Shown here piece after piece: positions 37,070 to 45,455 of a stretch of DNA of 64,000 nucleotides (positions within the stretch are counted from its first letter, which is position 1; each line of letters opens with the position of its first letter). Source of the DNA: Gammaproteobacteria bacterium 28-57-27 (GTDB taxonomy: Bacteria; Pseudomonadota; Gammaproteobacteria; Halothiobacillales; Halothiobacillaceae); NCBI GenBank assembly GCA_002281735.1, contig NCGK01000001.1, forward strand, positions 124,001 to 188,000, in the 5' to 3' direction. The translations under genes and the position numbers were made by a program. Under the pieces are notes generated by a model that saw nothing but the letters and a program-made list of their open reading frames with translations, ran no database searches and had not been told where the DNA came from.

Positions 37070-37215
37070 GCTGATTTATTCCATCCATGGAATAAATCAG
37101 CTCGCTCATCGAGGCACATGTCCGCGATGGCTCTCATGAATCAAAGACTCACGTCTTTGTTCATGTTGGGGCATCCTGCCCCAAGCGGGAAACACTGAAT
37201 AAATCAGTGTTTCCC
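37070..37215. repeat. Five-hairpin array, divergent copy D
   Basis: Same five-stem layout with different stem sequences: 37070-37101 GCTGATTTATTCCAT-CC and its complement; 37103-37132 a weak stem with CATCG/CGATG; 37135-37165 CATGAATCAAAGAC/GTCTTTGTTCATG; 37166-37184 TTGGGGCA/TGCCCCAA; 37187-37215 GGGAAACACTGA/TCAGTGTTTCCC. Order and sizes correspond to copy B. Confidence 0.7.
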
Positions 37216-37232
37216 TAGGCGTGGATTTGTCC

Positions 37233-37297
37233 GCGACATGTGGTACATGGACACGGCTACAATGCCTGTCTCAGGCAAGAGATAGACCATGAACAAC
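37233..37297 (+). repeat. 65-bp direct repeat, copy 2 (promoter of oxygenase gene)
   Basis: Begins GCGACATGTGGTACATGGAC, carries CGGCTACAATG and ends at ATGAACAAC, where the ATG is the oxygenase start at 37289. Because a working gene follows here, this copy is probably the parent of the one at 34998. Confidence 0.7.
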
Positions 37298-37888
37298 GAA
37301 AACTTCTGCAATGCCGTGATTGACGGGTTGGCGGGCGAGGGATACGCCGTGTTGCCATGTGTCTTTCCTGCTGGCTTGATCGCGGCTTTGCGTGACGAGG
37401 CGTTCTCAAGACGCCAGCAATTTCGTCCGGCAGGGATTGGCAATCAGGCCATGCGTGCGCAGGCGGTGCGCGGCGATAGTATCGACTGGCTGGAGTGGGG
37501 CGAGTGCGAACAGGCGGCGCAGCCGTTTTGGCAGGCGATGGAGGCGTTGCGCGATGGAATCAACCGCCAGCTTTATCTCGGTTTGCGTGATCTGGAATGC
37601 CATTTCGCACTTTATCCGTCGGGCGGCGGCTATCAAAAACATTACGACAATCCACAGGGGCGTTCGGCGCGTTTGGTGACGATTTTGCTTTATCTGAATC
37701 CGGACTGGCGGCCTGAGCATGGTGGAGTTTTACAGATTTTTGATCCTGAGGATGAGTCGTGTGTTTTGGCACGGGTCGAGCCGCGCGCCGGGACGTTTGT
37801 GGCTTTTTTGTCCGAGCGCTTTCCGCATGAGGTTGAATTGGCGCGGCATGAGCGCCTGAGTCTGACGGGTTGGTGGCGGCGAGGATGA
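37289..37888 (+). CDS. 2OG-Fe(II) oxygenase
   Basis: 199 residues, a small prolyl-4-hydroxylase-type dioxygenase. The iron site is visible as KHYDN (H-x-D) and FPHEVELARHERLSLTGWW, which gives the distal His and the Arg that binds 2-oxoglutarate; the strand ARLVTILLYLNPDW and HGGVLQIF lie between. The substrate could be a protein or small molecule. Its stop overlaps the start of the next gene (ATGATG), so it is co-translated with the AddB-like nuclease. Confidence 0.9.
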   Translation: MNNENFCNAVIDGLAGEGYAVLPCVFPAGLIAALRDEAFSRRQQFRPAGIGNQAMRAQAVRGDSIDWLEWGECEQAAQPFWQAMEALRDGINRQLYLGLRDLECHFALYPSGGGYQKHYDNPQGRSARLVTILLYLNPDWRPEHGGVLQIFDPEDESCVLARVEPRAGTFVAFLSERFPHEVELARHERLSLTGWWRRG

Positions 37889-40635
37889 TGAATATGCAGT
37901 CAACGTTGATGCACGAACACGAAATGATGCAGGCCTTGCGCGAGGGCGCTTTGCTGGTGACGGTGAACAATCGGCTGGCACGGCATTGGCGCGGGCTGTT
38001 TGCGCAACAGGCGGCGGAACAGTCAATGGAAAAGGCGAGCGTGTGGTCTGCGCCAAATATTCTGCCTTGGGGGGCGTGGCTACGTCAGTTGTGGGACGCG
38101 GCGAGTTGGCTTGCACCGGATGCGCCGCTGTTGCTGGATGCACGTCAGGCGGATGTGCTTTGGCGCAAGATTATTGAGCGCGAGTCAGCCGCGTTATTGC
38201 AGGCGGCGGCGAGTGCGCGTCTGGCGCAGGAGGCTTGGCAGACGGTGCAGGATGCGTGTGTGACGCTGCCGTTTGATGCGCTGGAGTGCAATGAAGATGT
38301 GCTGCGTTTTCAGGCTTGGGCACAGGAGTTCACCGCCGAGTGCGCGCGGCACGGCTGGCTGGATGAGGCGCGTTTGCCGCAACAGGTGACAGAGGCGCTG
38401 ACAACGGGGCAGATTGCACCGCCTGCACGGGTATTGTTGCTTGGTTTCGAGGAGTGGCGACCGAGGCAGCAGGCGCTGTTGCAGGCGTTGCGTTCCTGCG
38501 GAACTGACGTCGTGCTGGTCGAGCCGCAGAGTGATGGGGTGGTGGCGGGGCGCGGTGGCGTGCGGGTCGCATTGGCCGATGCGGCTGGCGAGGACGAGGC
38601 GGCGGCGCGTTGGGTGCGTGCGCGTCTGCAGGCCGATCCTGCGGCGCGGCTGGCGATTATTGCGCCGGATCTGCGCACGCGGCGTGCGCGTCTGGCTCGC
38701 TTGCTGGATGCCCAGCTTGCGCCACAACGCCTGTTGCCCAGCGGGCAGGATGTGCCGCGTGCGTGGAATATGTCGCTTGGCGCGGCGCTGCGTGAGCATG
38801 GCATGGTGCAGGCGGCTTTGCTGGTGTTTGCGCTAGGCGACGAGCGGCTGGATTTGGCGCGGCTCGGGCAGGCATTGCGCAGCCCGTTTCTGGCTGGTGG
38901 GGCGGGTGAGCGCGAGGCGCGTGCCATGCTGGATGCGCGTCTGCGTACAGGCGGCGAGCTGGCGATTAGCAACGTGTATGTGCGCGCGCAGGCTGAGGAA
39001 CAGGCTTGTCCGCGTTTTGCACGCAGCCTGGAGCAGCTGGCCGAAGCGCGACATGCGCAGGTGTCGCGTCAGTCGCCGGTGGCTTGGGCGGAGGCGTTGC
39101 GCGAGGAGCTGCGCTTGGCGGGCTGGCCGGGAGACGGGGCGCTCAGTAGCGAGGATTTTCAATTGCGCCAAGCCTGGCTGGACACCCTGCAAAGCTTGGG
39201 CAGGCTGGAGTTGGTGCAGGCGCGCATGAGCCGTAGCGAGGCGCTGGCACATCTGCGCGCACTGGCGGCGGAAACGCCGTTTCAGCCGGAAGCGGTCACC
39301 GATGCGCCAGTGCAGGTGCTCGGGCCGCTGGAAGCGCTGGGTTTGCATTTCGATGGCGTATGGCTGCTGGGAATGCACCACGAGCAATGGCCGCAGCAGG
39401 TGCGCCCCAGCCCGTTCCTGCCGATGCGTCTGCAAGTGCGTCTGGAAATGCCGCACGCCTCGCCCGCGCGCGAGCTGGCTTATGCACGTCGCATCAGTGC
39501 ACGTTTGCTGGATTTAGCTGCGGAGGTCATCGTCAGTCATGCACAGCAAGAGGAAGGGCGCGAGCTCGAACCCAGTCCGCTGTTTGTTGGTTTGGCAGAA
39601 GTTGCGCTGACTGATATTCCGCAGGCCGATATTCCGCTGCCGTCGGCCTGGTCATTGGAGGGGGCAGTAGTGGAGAAAATGGCATTTGTGCAGGATGCGG
39701 ACGCGCCATCCTTGATTGCTGGGACGCAGGTCAAAGGCGGTGCGCGCGTGCTGCAATTACAGTCAGATTGTCCTTTCCGCGCGTGTGCCGAACTGCGTTT
39801 GGGCGCGCAGGCGCTGGAAACGCCGGATCTCGGCCCGGATGCGCGCCTGCGTGGCGAAGCGCTGCACGCGGTCATGGAGCGCGTATGGGGTGAGCTGGGC
39901 ACTCAGGCGGCCTTGCTGGCCTTGGACGAAGCCGCCTGCAAAGCTTTGGTCGAGCGCCACGCACGCGCCGCTATGGATGAACTGGCACACAAACGGCGCT
40001 CGCTATGGCCTGTGCGTCTTCAGGATTTGGAGGTGGCGCGCTTGAGTGAACTGGTATCGGCTTGGCTGGTGCTAGAGCGCGAACGCCCGCCGTTCGTGGT
40101 CGAAGCGCGCGAGTCCACGCAGTTGATTGAAATCGGCGGCTTGCAGCTCAAGGTGAAGATCGACCGCATCGACCGTTTAAGCGGGGGTGTGAATGATGCG
40201 GCCGGATGTCGGCTGATCCTCGACTACAAAACCGGCGCGGCCAAACCCGCCGACTGGGCAGGTGAACGCCCCGCCGCGCCGCAATTGCCGCTGTACGCAG
40301 TCAGCACAGCGCAGACCTGCGCATTGGCCTTTGCTCAAGTGCGTGCCGGTGACATGGCATTCAGCGGCTTGCAGGATGCACAAGGCGCAGATGCCGGGCT
40401 GAATGCGGTCGAGGGCGAGTGGGACGCAGTTTTGGCAGATTACTGGCATGTGCTGGAAACCTTGGCCGAGAATTTCCGCCTGGGACACGCCGAAGTCGAT
40501 CCGCGCCAGCCCAGCATATGCACGCATTGCGATTTGGGCTTGTTGTGCCGCATTCATGAGCGGGCGGGGGAGGGGTTTGCTTTGAATGCGGACGCATATA
40601 ACTGTTTGCCCGCAGGAAGCCAAGACGTATACTGA
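37885..40635 (+). CDS. AddB-like PD-(D/E)XK nuclease, probable DNA repair protein
   Basis: About 916 residues of the TIGR03623-type family, the partner of an AddA-like helicase-nuclease in many gammaproteobacteria. The N-terminal two thirds resemble an inactivated helicase (LLVTVNNRLARHWRGLFAQQ, VWSAPNILPWGAWL). The C-terminal nuclease carries CRLILDYKTGAAKPADW (D-x-K) and Cys residues in DCPFRACAELRLGA and CTHCDLGLLC, which fits an iron-sulfur cluster as in AddB. Start at 37885 overlaps the oxygenase stop. It ends at a terminator and faces the AddA-like gene from the opposite strand. Confidence 0.85.
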   Translation: MMNMQSTLMHEHEMMQALREGALLVTVNNRLARHWRGLFAQQAAEQSMEKASVWSAPNILPWGAWLRQLWDAASWLAPDAPLLLDARQADVLWRKIIERESAALLQAAASARLAQEAWQTVQDACVTLPFDALECNEDVLRFQAWAQEFTAECARHGWLDEARLPQQVTEALTTGQIAPPARVLLLGFEEWRPRQQALLQALRSCGTDVVLVEPQSDGVVAGRGGVRVALADAAGEDEAAARWVRARLQADPAARLAIIAPDLRTRRARLARLLDAQLAPQRLLPSGQDVPRAWNMSLGAALREHGMVQAALLVFALGDERLDLARLGQALRSPFLAGGAGEREARAMLDARLRTGGELAISNVYVRAQAEEQACPRFARSLEQLAEARHAQVSRQSPVAWAEALREELRLAGWPGDGALSSEDFQLRQAWLDTLQSLGRLELVQARMSRSEALAHLRALAAETPFQPEAVTDAPVQVLGPLEALGLHFDGVWLLGMHHEQWPQQVRPSPFLPMRLQVRLEMPHASPARELAYARRISARLLDLAAEVIVSHAQQEEGRELEPSPLFVGLAEVALTDIPQADIPLPSAWSLEGAVVEKMAFVQDADAPSLIAGTQVKGGARVLQLQSDCPFRACAELRLGAQALETPDLGPDARLRGEALHAVMERVWGELGTQAALLALDEAACKALVERHARAAMDELAHKRRSLWPVRLQDLEVARLSELVSAWLVLERERPPFVVEARESTQLIEIGGLQLKVKIDRIDRLSGGVNDAAGCRLILDYKTGAAKPADWAGERPAAPQLPLYAVSTAQTCALAFAQVRAGDMAFSGLQDAQGADAGLNAVEGEWDAVLADYWHVLETLAENFRLGHAEVDPRQPSICTHCDLGLLCRIHERAGEGFALNADAYNCLPAGSQDVY

Positions 40636-40706
40636 ACAGCGAGTCGGGTTGGCGCTGACCATTTTGCGGTGCCAGTGGAGATTTATCCGCCTGGCTTACC
40701 TTTTTC

Positions 40707-40736
40707 AACGGGCTGCACCATGTGCGGCCCGTTTTT
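40707..40736 (+). terminator. Rho-independent terminator after the AddB-like gene
   Basis: ACGGGC-T-GCAC-CAT-GTGC-G-GCCCGT followed by TTTT. It separates the AddB-like gene from the DUF3800 gene, whose ATG is 14 bases after the hairpin. Confidence 0.85.
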
Positions 40737-40749
40737 ATATGGAGGCCTG

Positions 40750-41451
40750 ATGCACCTGCTTTATATCGATGAGTCTGGCTCAGTGGCCGATCCCAATCAG
40801 CATTTTTTCGTGCTCGCAGGCGTGTCGGTGTTTGAAAGAAAAACGCACTGGGTTGAGCAGAAACTTAATTCTATCGCGGCACAATTTAATCCAAGTGACC
40901 CATGGGATATTGAGCTACATGGGTCACCCATGCGTTCTGGCAGAGATGGCTGGAAACAGCATAAGCTGAGCGATCGACTTCAGGCCATGGATGCAATATT
41001 GCAACAGGGTGTTGCAGATGAATTTGGAGCTGGGGTGAGGCTATTTGGTGCCGTGGTTAATAAAGCGAATCTCGCAGGAATTGACCCGGTGGAGCACGCA
41101 TTCGAGCAGCTTACCAGTCGCTTTGATCTGTTTCTCAAAAGGTTATATTCCAAACACAATGACCCCCAACGTGGACTTATGCTACTCGACAAGTCATCCA
41201 CCGAGCAGCGGATTCAAAACCTCGCAAGAGAGTTTAAATATAGAGGGCATTCCTGGGGTACGACCAAAAATTATGCTGAAGTCCCCGTTTTTCTGGACTC
41301 CAAAGCATCACGACTTATCCAATTGGCAGATATGGTGGCTTTCGCCTTGTTTCGCTTTTATGAGCATAACGACGATCGTTTCTACAACATCATTAAAGGT
41401 TGCTTCGATAGAGAGGGTGATGTTGAGCACGGACTTTACGTTCGAGGTTAA
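40750..41451 (+). CDS. DUF3800 protein
   Basis: 233 residues of the DUF3800 family, which has an RNase H-like fold by published prediction and is often found near mobile or defence genes. The opening MHLLYIDESGSVADPNQHFF carries the family's conserved D-E-S-G, and LIQLADMVAFALFRFYE near the end carries the conserved QxAD. The ATG follows a GGAGG site by 6 bases. The gene is AT-rich compared with the flanking nuclease genes and is placed between two convergent repair genes with its own terminator upstream, so it looks inserted. Confidence 0.85.
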   Translation: MHLLYIDESGSVADPNQHFFVLAGVSVFERKTHWVEQKLNSIAAQFNPSDPWDIELHGSPMRSGRDGWKQHKLSDRLQAMDAILQQGVADEFGAGVRLFGAVVNKANLAGIDPVEHAFEQLTSRFDLFLKRLYSKHNDPQRGLMLLDKSSTEQRIQNLAREFKYRGHSWGTTKNYAEVPVFLDSKASRLIQLADMVAFALFRFYEHNDDRFYNIIKGCFDREGDVEHGLYVRG

Positions 41452-41456
41452 TTAGT

Positions 41457-41580
41457 TATTGATCCGAGCAGCTTTTCCGTGATTGTCCGCGGGATCATAG
41501 GGTGCGCCATGCGCACCTTTTAGCCCATCGGTGCGCATGGCGCACCCACGCATTCATGGATTAATCATGCCGGATCAATA
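41457..41580. repeat. Complete MITE-like element with two GGTGCGC palindromes
   Basis: Perfect 10-bp terminal inverted repeats TATTGATCCG (41457-41466) and CGGATCAATA (41571-41580). Inside are GGTGCGC-CAT-GCGCACC (41501-41517) and GGTGCGC-ATG-GCGCACC (41530-41546). The outer left half matches the element at 3973. The right terminal repeat includes the stop codon of the AddA-like gene. Confidence 0.8.
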
Positions 41581-44500
41581 GTCATTTACAGACCACTCCA
41601 GCCACCGCGCAAGCATAGGAAAATACAACCCCAGACGTATCTCCCTTTCCGGTTCAACGTTACGCAATAAGGCGGCGTAGCTTTCAAGTTGGCCGCGGTA
41701 GAGTGTGTATTGGCCATCGAGGAAACTATCCATGTTTTCGCCCCAGGCGGCGGCGGGTACGGCGGTTTTGTAGTCGATAATCCAGCGGGTGCCCTGGTCG
41801 ATAAAGCTGCGGTCGATAATCGCACTGACGGGCTGGCCGTCGATCAGGCCGCCTAGCGCCCATTCGCATTGTGCGACTTCGTGCGCGTCGAGTATCCAGC
41901 GGCCTCGTGGGTCGTCCAGGGTGCTAACAAGCGCGCTCAGGACGCTTTCTACAGCTTCTTCAAGCCGCTGCGCGCCGACGCCGAGGCGCAGCAATTCGCG
42001 GCGCAGAGTAGACCCAAGGGTGGCCTTGAGCGTGGCGGATGCATCTTCTTTCAGGCGCGCATCCCAGACCGCCAGTCCGTCGTGGGCAATACGTTCAAAC
42101 AGACGATGCAAAAGCGTGCCGATATGACGCGGGGTTTCGTCACTTGCGCCTAGCTGTGTGGCTGCGTTGGGATAGGTCTCTTCGTCGTTCTGCGCGCTAT
42201 GACTGGAAGGTTTGGCGGCGCGTTTTGCGCTTTGCACAACAATACCTGCGGGTGGGCGGGGCGCTATGCCGATTTGAGCCAGGCGGCGCAGGATTGTGGC
42301 GTTTGCGGTAGTTTGCAGTGTGTCGCCCACATCTTCGCTCTCGACCATCTGGCGGGCAAGGGCGGGCGGCTCGTTCTCTTGCATGAGCTGAATATCATGC
42401 TGAATTCCAGGCCACAAGCTGCCCAGCAGTGAGCGTGCCGGGGCTTTCCATGCGCCGTCCTTGTCTTGCGGCACTTCGGCGATCAGGTGCAGGCGTTGGA
42501 TGGCGCGGGTGGTGGCCACGTAGAGCAGGCGACCGGTTTCGTAGCGTTCACGTGCGGCTTCCATTTTTTGCAGCCAGCGGTAGAGCGAGGGCGGCGCTTT
42601 TTTGCTTGGCTTGTCGTCGCCCGCTGCCTTGATCGGCGCCAGCAACAGGTTGGGATGTGCGCCTTGTGCGCTGGCGGCTTCGCGTTCGCGCCACAGCAGC
42701 AGCGGGCTGTCCGGGTTGGGCGGGGTGCGCGCCAGGCCGGGGAGAATAACCGTGTGGAATTGCAGTCCCTTGGATTTGTGGATGGTCATGACCTGCACCG
42801 GCGGTGTGCCGGGGGCGGGGCTGTCCGGCGGGGCGAACAGGCGGGTCAGGCGTTGTTCGAGTTCGGCGACTTCGATCACGCCGCCTTGTTCGTCGTGCAG
42901 GGTGTCGAGCAAATCGAAGAAAATGCCGGCTTCATCCAGTTCGCGTGCCTGTTGCGCACAGGCCGCCCCGCCCAGTGCCAGCCATGCGCCTTCGACCTGA
43001 CGGCGCAGGCTGCTGCGTCCGCTGACCGCCTGCGCCGCAGCGAGCACCTCGCGCACATGCAGCAGGCGTGCGTGTGCATCCGGCATGAGGCGCTCCAATC
43101 GCGCCGTGTCGTGCAGTAGTGTCCAAACGGCGGATTTCGGCTGATCTTCAACCAGCGCGAGTAGGTCGGTAAGACGCAGGCCGCACCACGGCGCACGCAG
43201 CACGGCAAGCCAGGCAATGCGGTCGGCGGGATGCAGCAGGGCGCGGGTCAGCGCCATCAAGTCATGCACCATTGGGCGTTCGGCCAGTTGTTCGATCTCG
43301 ACCGCCTGGAAAGCAATGCCCGCGGCGCGCAGCACGGGGATGATCTGTGCCAGATGCGAGCGCGAGCGCACCAGGATTGCCACGCTACGATCGGCGGCTT
43401 TCATGTGCGTGCCGTCATCCAACAGGGTCGCCAGCGCCTCGCGCACCTGTTCGATCACCCGCTCGGCTTCGGCACGGCCACGTTCGGCGGGCGTACTCTC
43501 GCTGTCCTCGTCGCCAGCAACATGGAGGGCATCATTACGCGCATCGGCTTTGGGCAGGAAATGCAGACGTACCGCCGCGCCCTCGGCTTCAGGGTGAAAG
43601 GCCACGGCGGGCGGCTCGGCATAGCGCACCGCGCCAATGTCCAAATCGTCGCTCTGCGGCAAAACCTCGGCAAACACGCGGTTCACCCAGGCGACAATGC
43701 CCGCCTGCGAACGGAAATTGGTGCACAGTTCCAACCGCTTGAGACGCAGCTGCCCCACGCCCGCACGTTGTGCCAGTAGGAACAGGCCAACCTCGGCCTC
43801 GCGAAAGCGGTAGATCGACTGCATCGGGTCGCCGACCAGAAACAGGCTGCGGCCTTCGTATTCCGTGAAGGCGTCCTCGCCCGCCTGCCAGCCCGCCGTC
43901 AGGCGCTTGAGCAGCTCGAATTGGGTGGTTGAAGTATCCTGAAACTCGTCGATCAGGATATGGCGCAGGCGGTAATCCAGAGCCAGCCACAGCTCGCTGG
44001 CCTCGTCCTCTTCACCCAAGGCGCGTTGCGCGGCGAGGGCATTTTCGACGAAATCCACCATGCCCTGCGCGCCAAAACTGACATTCAACTCGGCCACGGC
44101 CAGCTTCAACAGGTGCAGCAGGGCATCCAGCACGCGCCAATCGCGTTCCGGGTAATGCGGCGCGGGGATGTCGCGGCAGGCGTGCAGCGCGCTTTCAAGT
44201 GCGGGGGCATCAGCCAGCGCGCCCAGCAGTTCTTCCATGCGCTCCTTGGCTTCTTTGCGTTCGGCCTTGGTTTGCGCGTCGATGCCTTTTTCGCTTGGCG
44301 CGAGCACACCCTCTTTTTTGGTCAGGCTTTTGCGCCACGTGCCGCCTTGAGTCAGAAGATGCTCCGCCAGCCCCTGCCAGCGCGTCAGCTCATGGATCGA
44401 GGGCTCGGGCCAACCGGGAACCTGCCAAGACATGCGCGGATCGCTATCAGACACGCCATTTTGCTGCAGATTGGCGCACAGAGTGGCAAGGTTAATCGAA

Positions 44501-45228
44501 CACGACTTGCGCAAGGTCTCGGGAAACAGGGTATCCAGGGTGCGCAGTTCGTCCTCAACCAGGTGTTTCAGTGCGCCCTCCAGCGCCGCACGGTCGCCAC
44601 GCATGACATGGCGCAACCATTGATCGCGCTTGCCCAGCATATTGGCGAGCAGGTCGCGCACCCGCGCCAGATGATTGCCCAGATGTGGCAACAGCGTCTC
44701 CAGCGCCTGCACATCCGCGTTGTCGGCATCATCTTCGATGCGCTTGAGCACCTCGGTGGCGGCCTCGGCATAAAGCGCCTCCGGCTTGGGCGCAATCACG
44801 CTCGGCGCGCCAAACCCGGCCGTAAGCGGCAGACGCGCCGCCAACGAGGCGCAAAGGCTGTCAATGGTCTGGATGCTCAGACGCGCCGGTTGCTGCAACA
44901 GATTCCAGCCGCGCTCGCGGTCGCGCTGCAAGGCGGCACGCGCCCGTTCACGCTGGCGCAGCAGATGCTCGGCGGCATCGGCGGGCAGCGCATCCTCAGC
45001 TTCGTGCAGCGCCTTGAGCACCCTTGTACGCATCTCGCCCGCCGCCTTTTTGGTAAAGGTGATGGCGAGGATTTCTTCCGGGCGCTCGACTTCGGCCAGT
45101 AAAACCAGAATGCGTTGAATCAACAACTCGGTCTTGCCCGAACCCGCAGGCGCCTGCACCACACAGCATAGGCGTGGGTTCATGGCTTGTTCGCGGATGG
45201 CGGCATCGGGCGGGGCGAGTGAGGGCAT
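41575..45228 (-). CDS. AddA-like UvrD helicase-nuclease
   Basis: About 1217 residues. The Walker A is QAPAGSGKTELLIQ, followed by ILAITFTKKAAGEMRTRV (motif Ia), LIDEFQDTS (Walker B), FLVGDPMQSIYRFREAEV, VMTIHKSKGLQFHTVILPGL and LLYVATTRAIQRL, all UvrD motifs. A C-terminal RecB-type nuclease has VSAIIDRSFID then RWIIDYKTA (D-x-K). It should act with the AddB-like protein on double-strand ends. The ATG at 45228 is chosen because upstream codons fall in a CACAGAG repeat. Its stop codon lies within the terminal repeat of the element at 41457. Confidence 0.88.
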   Translation of the reverse strand: MPSLAPPDAAIREQAMNPRLCCVVQAPAGSGKTELLIQRILVLLAEVERPEEILAITFTKKAAGEMRTRVLKALHEAEDALPADAAEHLLRQRERARAALQRDRERGWNLLQQPARLSIQTIDSLCASLAARLPLTAGFGAPSVIAPKPEALYAEAATEVLKRIEDDADNADVQALETLLPHLGNHLARVRDLLANMLGKRDQWLRHVMRGDRAALEGALKHLVEDELRTLDTLFPETLRKSCSINLATLCANLQQNGVSDSDPRMSWQVPGWPEPSIHELTRWQGLAEHLLTQGGTWRKSLTKKEGVLAPSEKGIDAQTKAERKEAKERMEELLGALADAPALESALHACRDIPAPHYPERDWRVLDALLHLLKLAVAELNVSFGAQGMVDFVENALAAQRALGEEDEASELWLALDYRLRHILIDEFQDTSTTQFELLKRLTAGWQAGEDAFTEYEGRSLFLVGDPMQSIYRFREAEVGLFLLAQRAGVGQLRLKRLELCTNFRSQAGIVAWVNRVFAEVLPQSDDLDIGAVRYAEPPAVAFHPEAEGAAVRLHFLPKADARNDALHVAGDEDSESTPAERGRAEAERVIEQVREALATLLDDGTHMKAADRSVAILVRSRSHLAQIIPVLRAAGIAFQAVEIEQLAERPMVHDLMALTRALLHPADRIAWLAVLRAPWCGLRLTDLLALVEDQPKSAVWTLLHDTARLERLMPDAHARLLHVREVLAAAQAVSGRSSLRRQVEGAWLALGGAACAQQARELDEAGIFFDLLDTLHDEQGGVIEVAELEQRLTRLFAPPDSPAPGTPPVQVMTIHKSKGLQFHTVILPGLARTPPNPDSPLLLWREREAASAQGAHPNLLLAPIKAAGDDKPSKKAPPSLYRWLQKMEAARERYETGRLLYVATTRAIQRLHLIAEVPQDKDGAWKAPARSLLGSLWPGIQHDIQLMQENEPPALARQMVESEDVGDTLQTTANATILRRLAQIGIAPRPPAGIVVQSAKRAAKPSSHSAQNDEETYPNAATQLGASDETPRHIGTLLHRLFERIAHDGLAVWDARLKEDASATLKATLGSTLRRELLRLGVGAQRLEEAVESVLSALVSTLDDPRGRWILDAHEVAQCEWALGGLIDGQPVSAIIDRSFIDQGTRWIIDYKTAVPAAAWGENMDSFLDGQYTLYRGQLESYAALLRNVEPEREIRLGLYFPMLARWLEWSVNDY

Positions 45229-45265
45229 GGGTTCAGGCTCCGGGATAGTTGCCGAAAAGAAATGT

Positions 45266-45446
45266 TTAGCCACAGAGGACACAGAGTTCACGGAGAAAAA
45301 TACGGGGTTACGAGTGTAGGCGCAGGCCTGCCCCAGTTTGGGGTTGATTCATTCGCACTTACAGAAGGCAACCGTCGTCATAGCATTGCGAACATCCTGA
45401 AAATATCGCCATCCTCCTCCGTGATCTCTGTGCCCTCTGTGGCTAA
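45266..45446. repeat. Wide CACAGAG inverted-repeat element
   Basis: Left arm 45266-45295 begins TTAGCCACAGAGGACACAGA; right arm 45417-45446 ends CCTCTGTGGCTAA. The arms are about 90% complementary and match the pair at 19331-19406, but are separated by about 120 bases that contain a GATTCATTCGCACTTAC stretch like the REP-type repeat at 14000. It lies between the AddA-like start and the glnS stop. Confidence 0.65.
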
Positions 45447-45455
45447 AAACAGATT

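Larger units (their letters stand above)
36767..37288. other. Gene-free 522-bp stretch with two hairpin arrays
   Basis: From the sulfatase stop to the oxygenase start. It holds five-hairpin array copy B (36778-36932), about 135 bases with no structure I recognise (36935-37069), the divergent array D (37070-37215) and the second 65-bp direct repeat. No open frame of interest. Confidence 0.7.
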
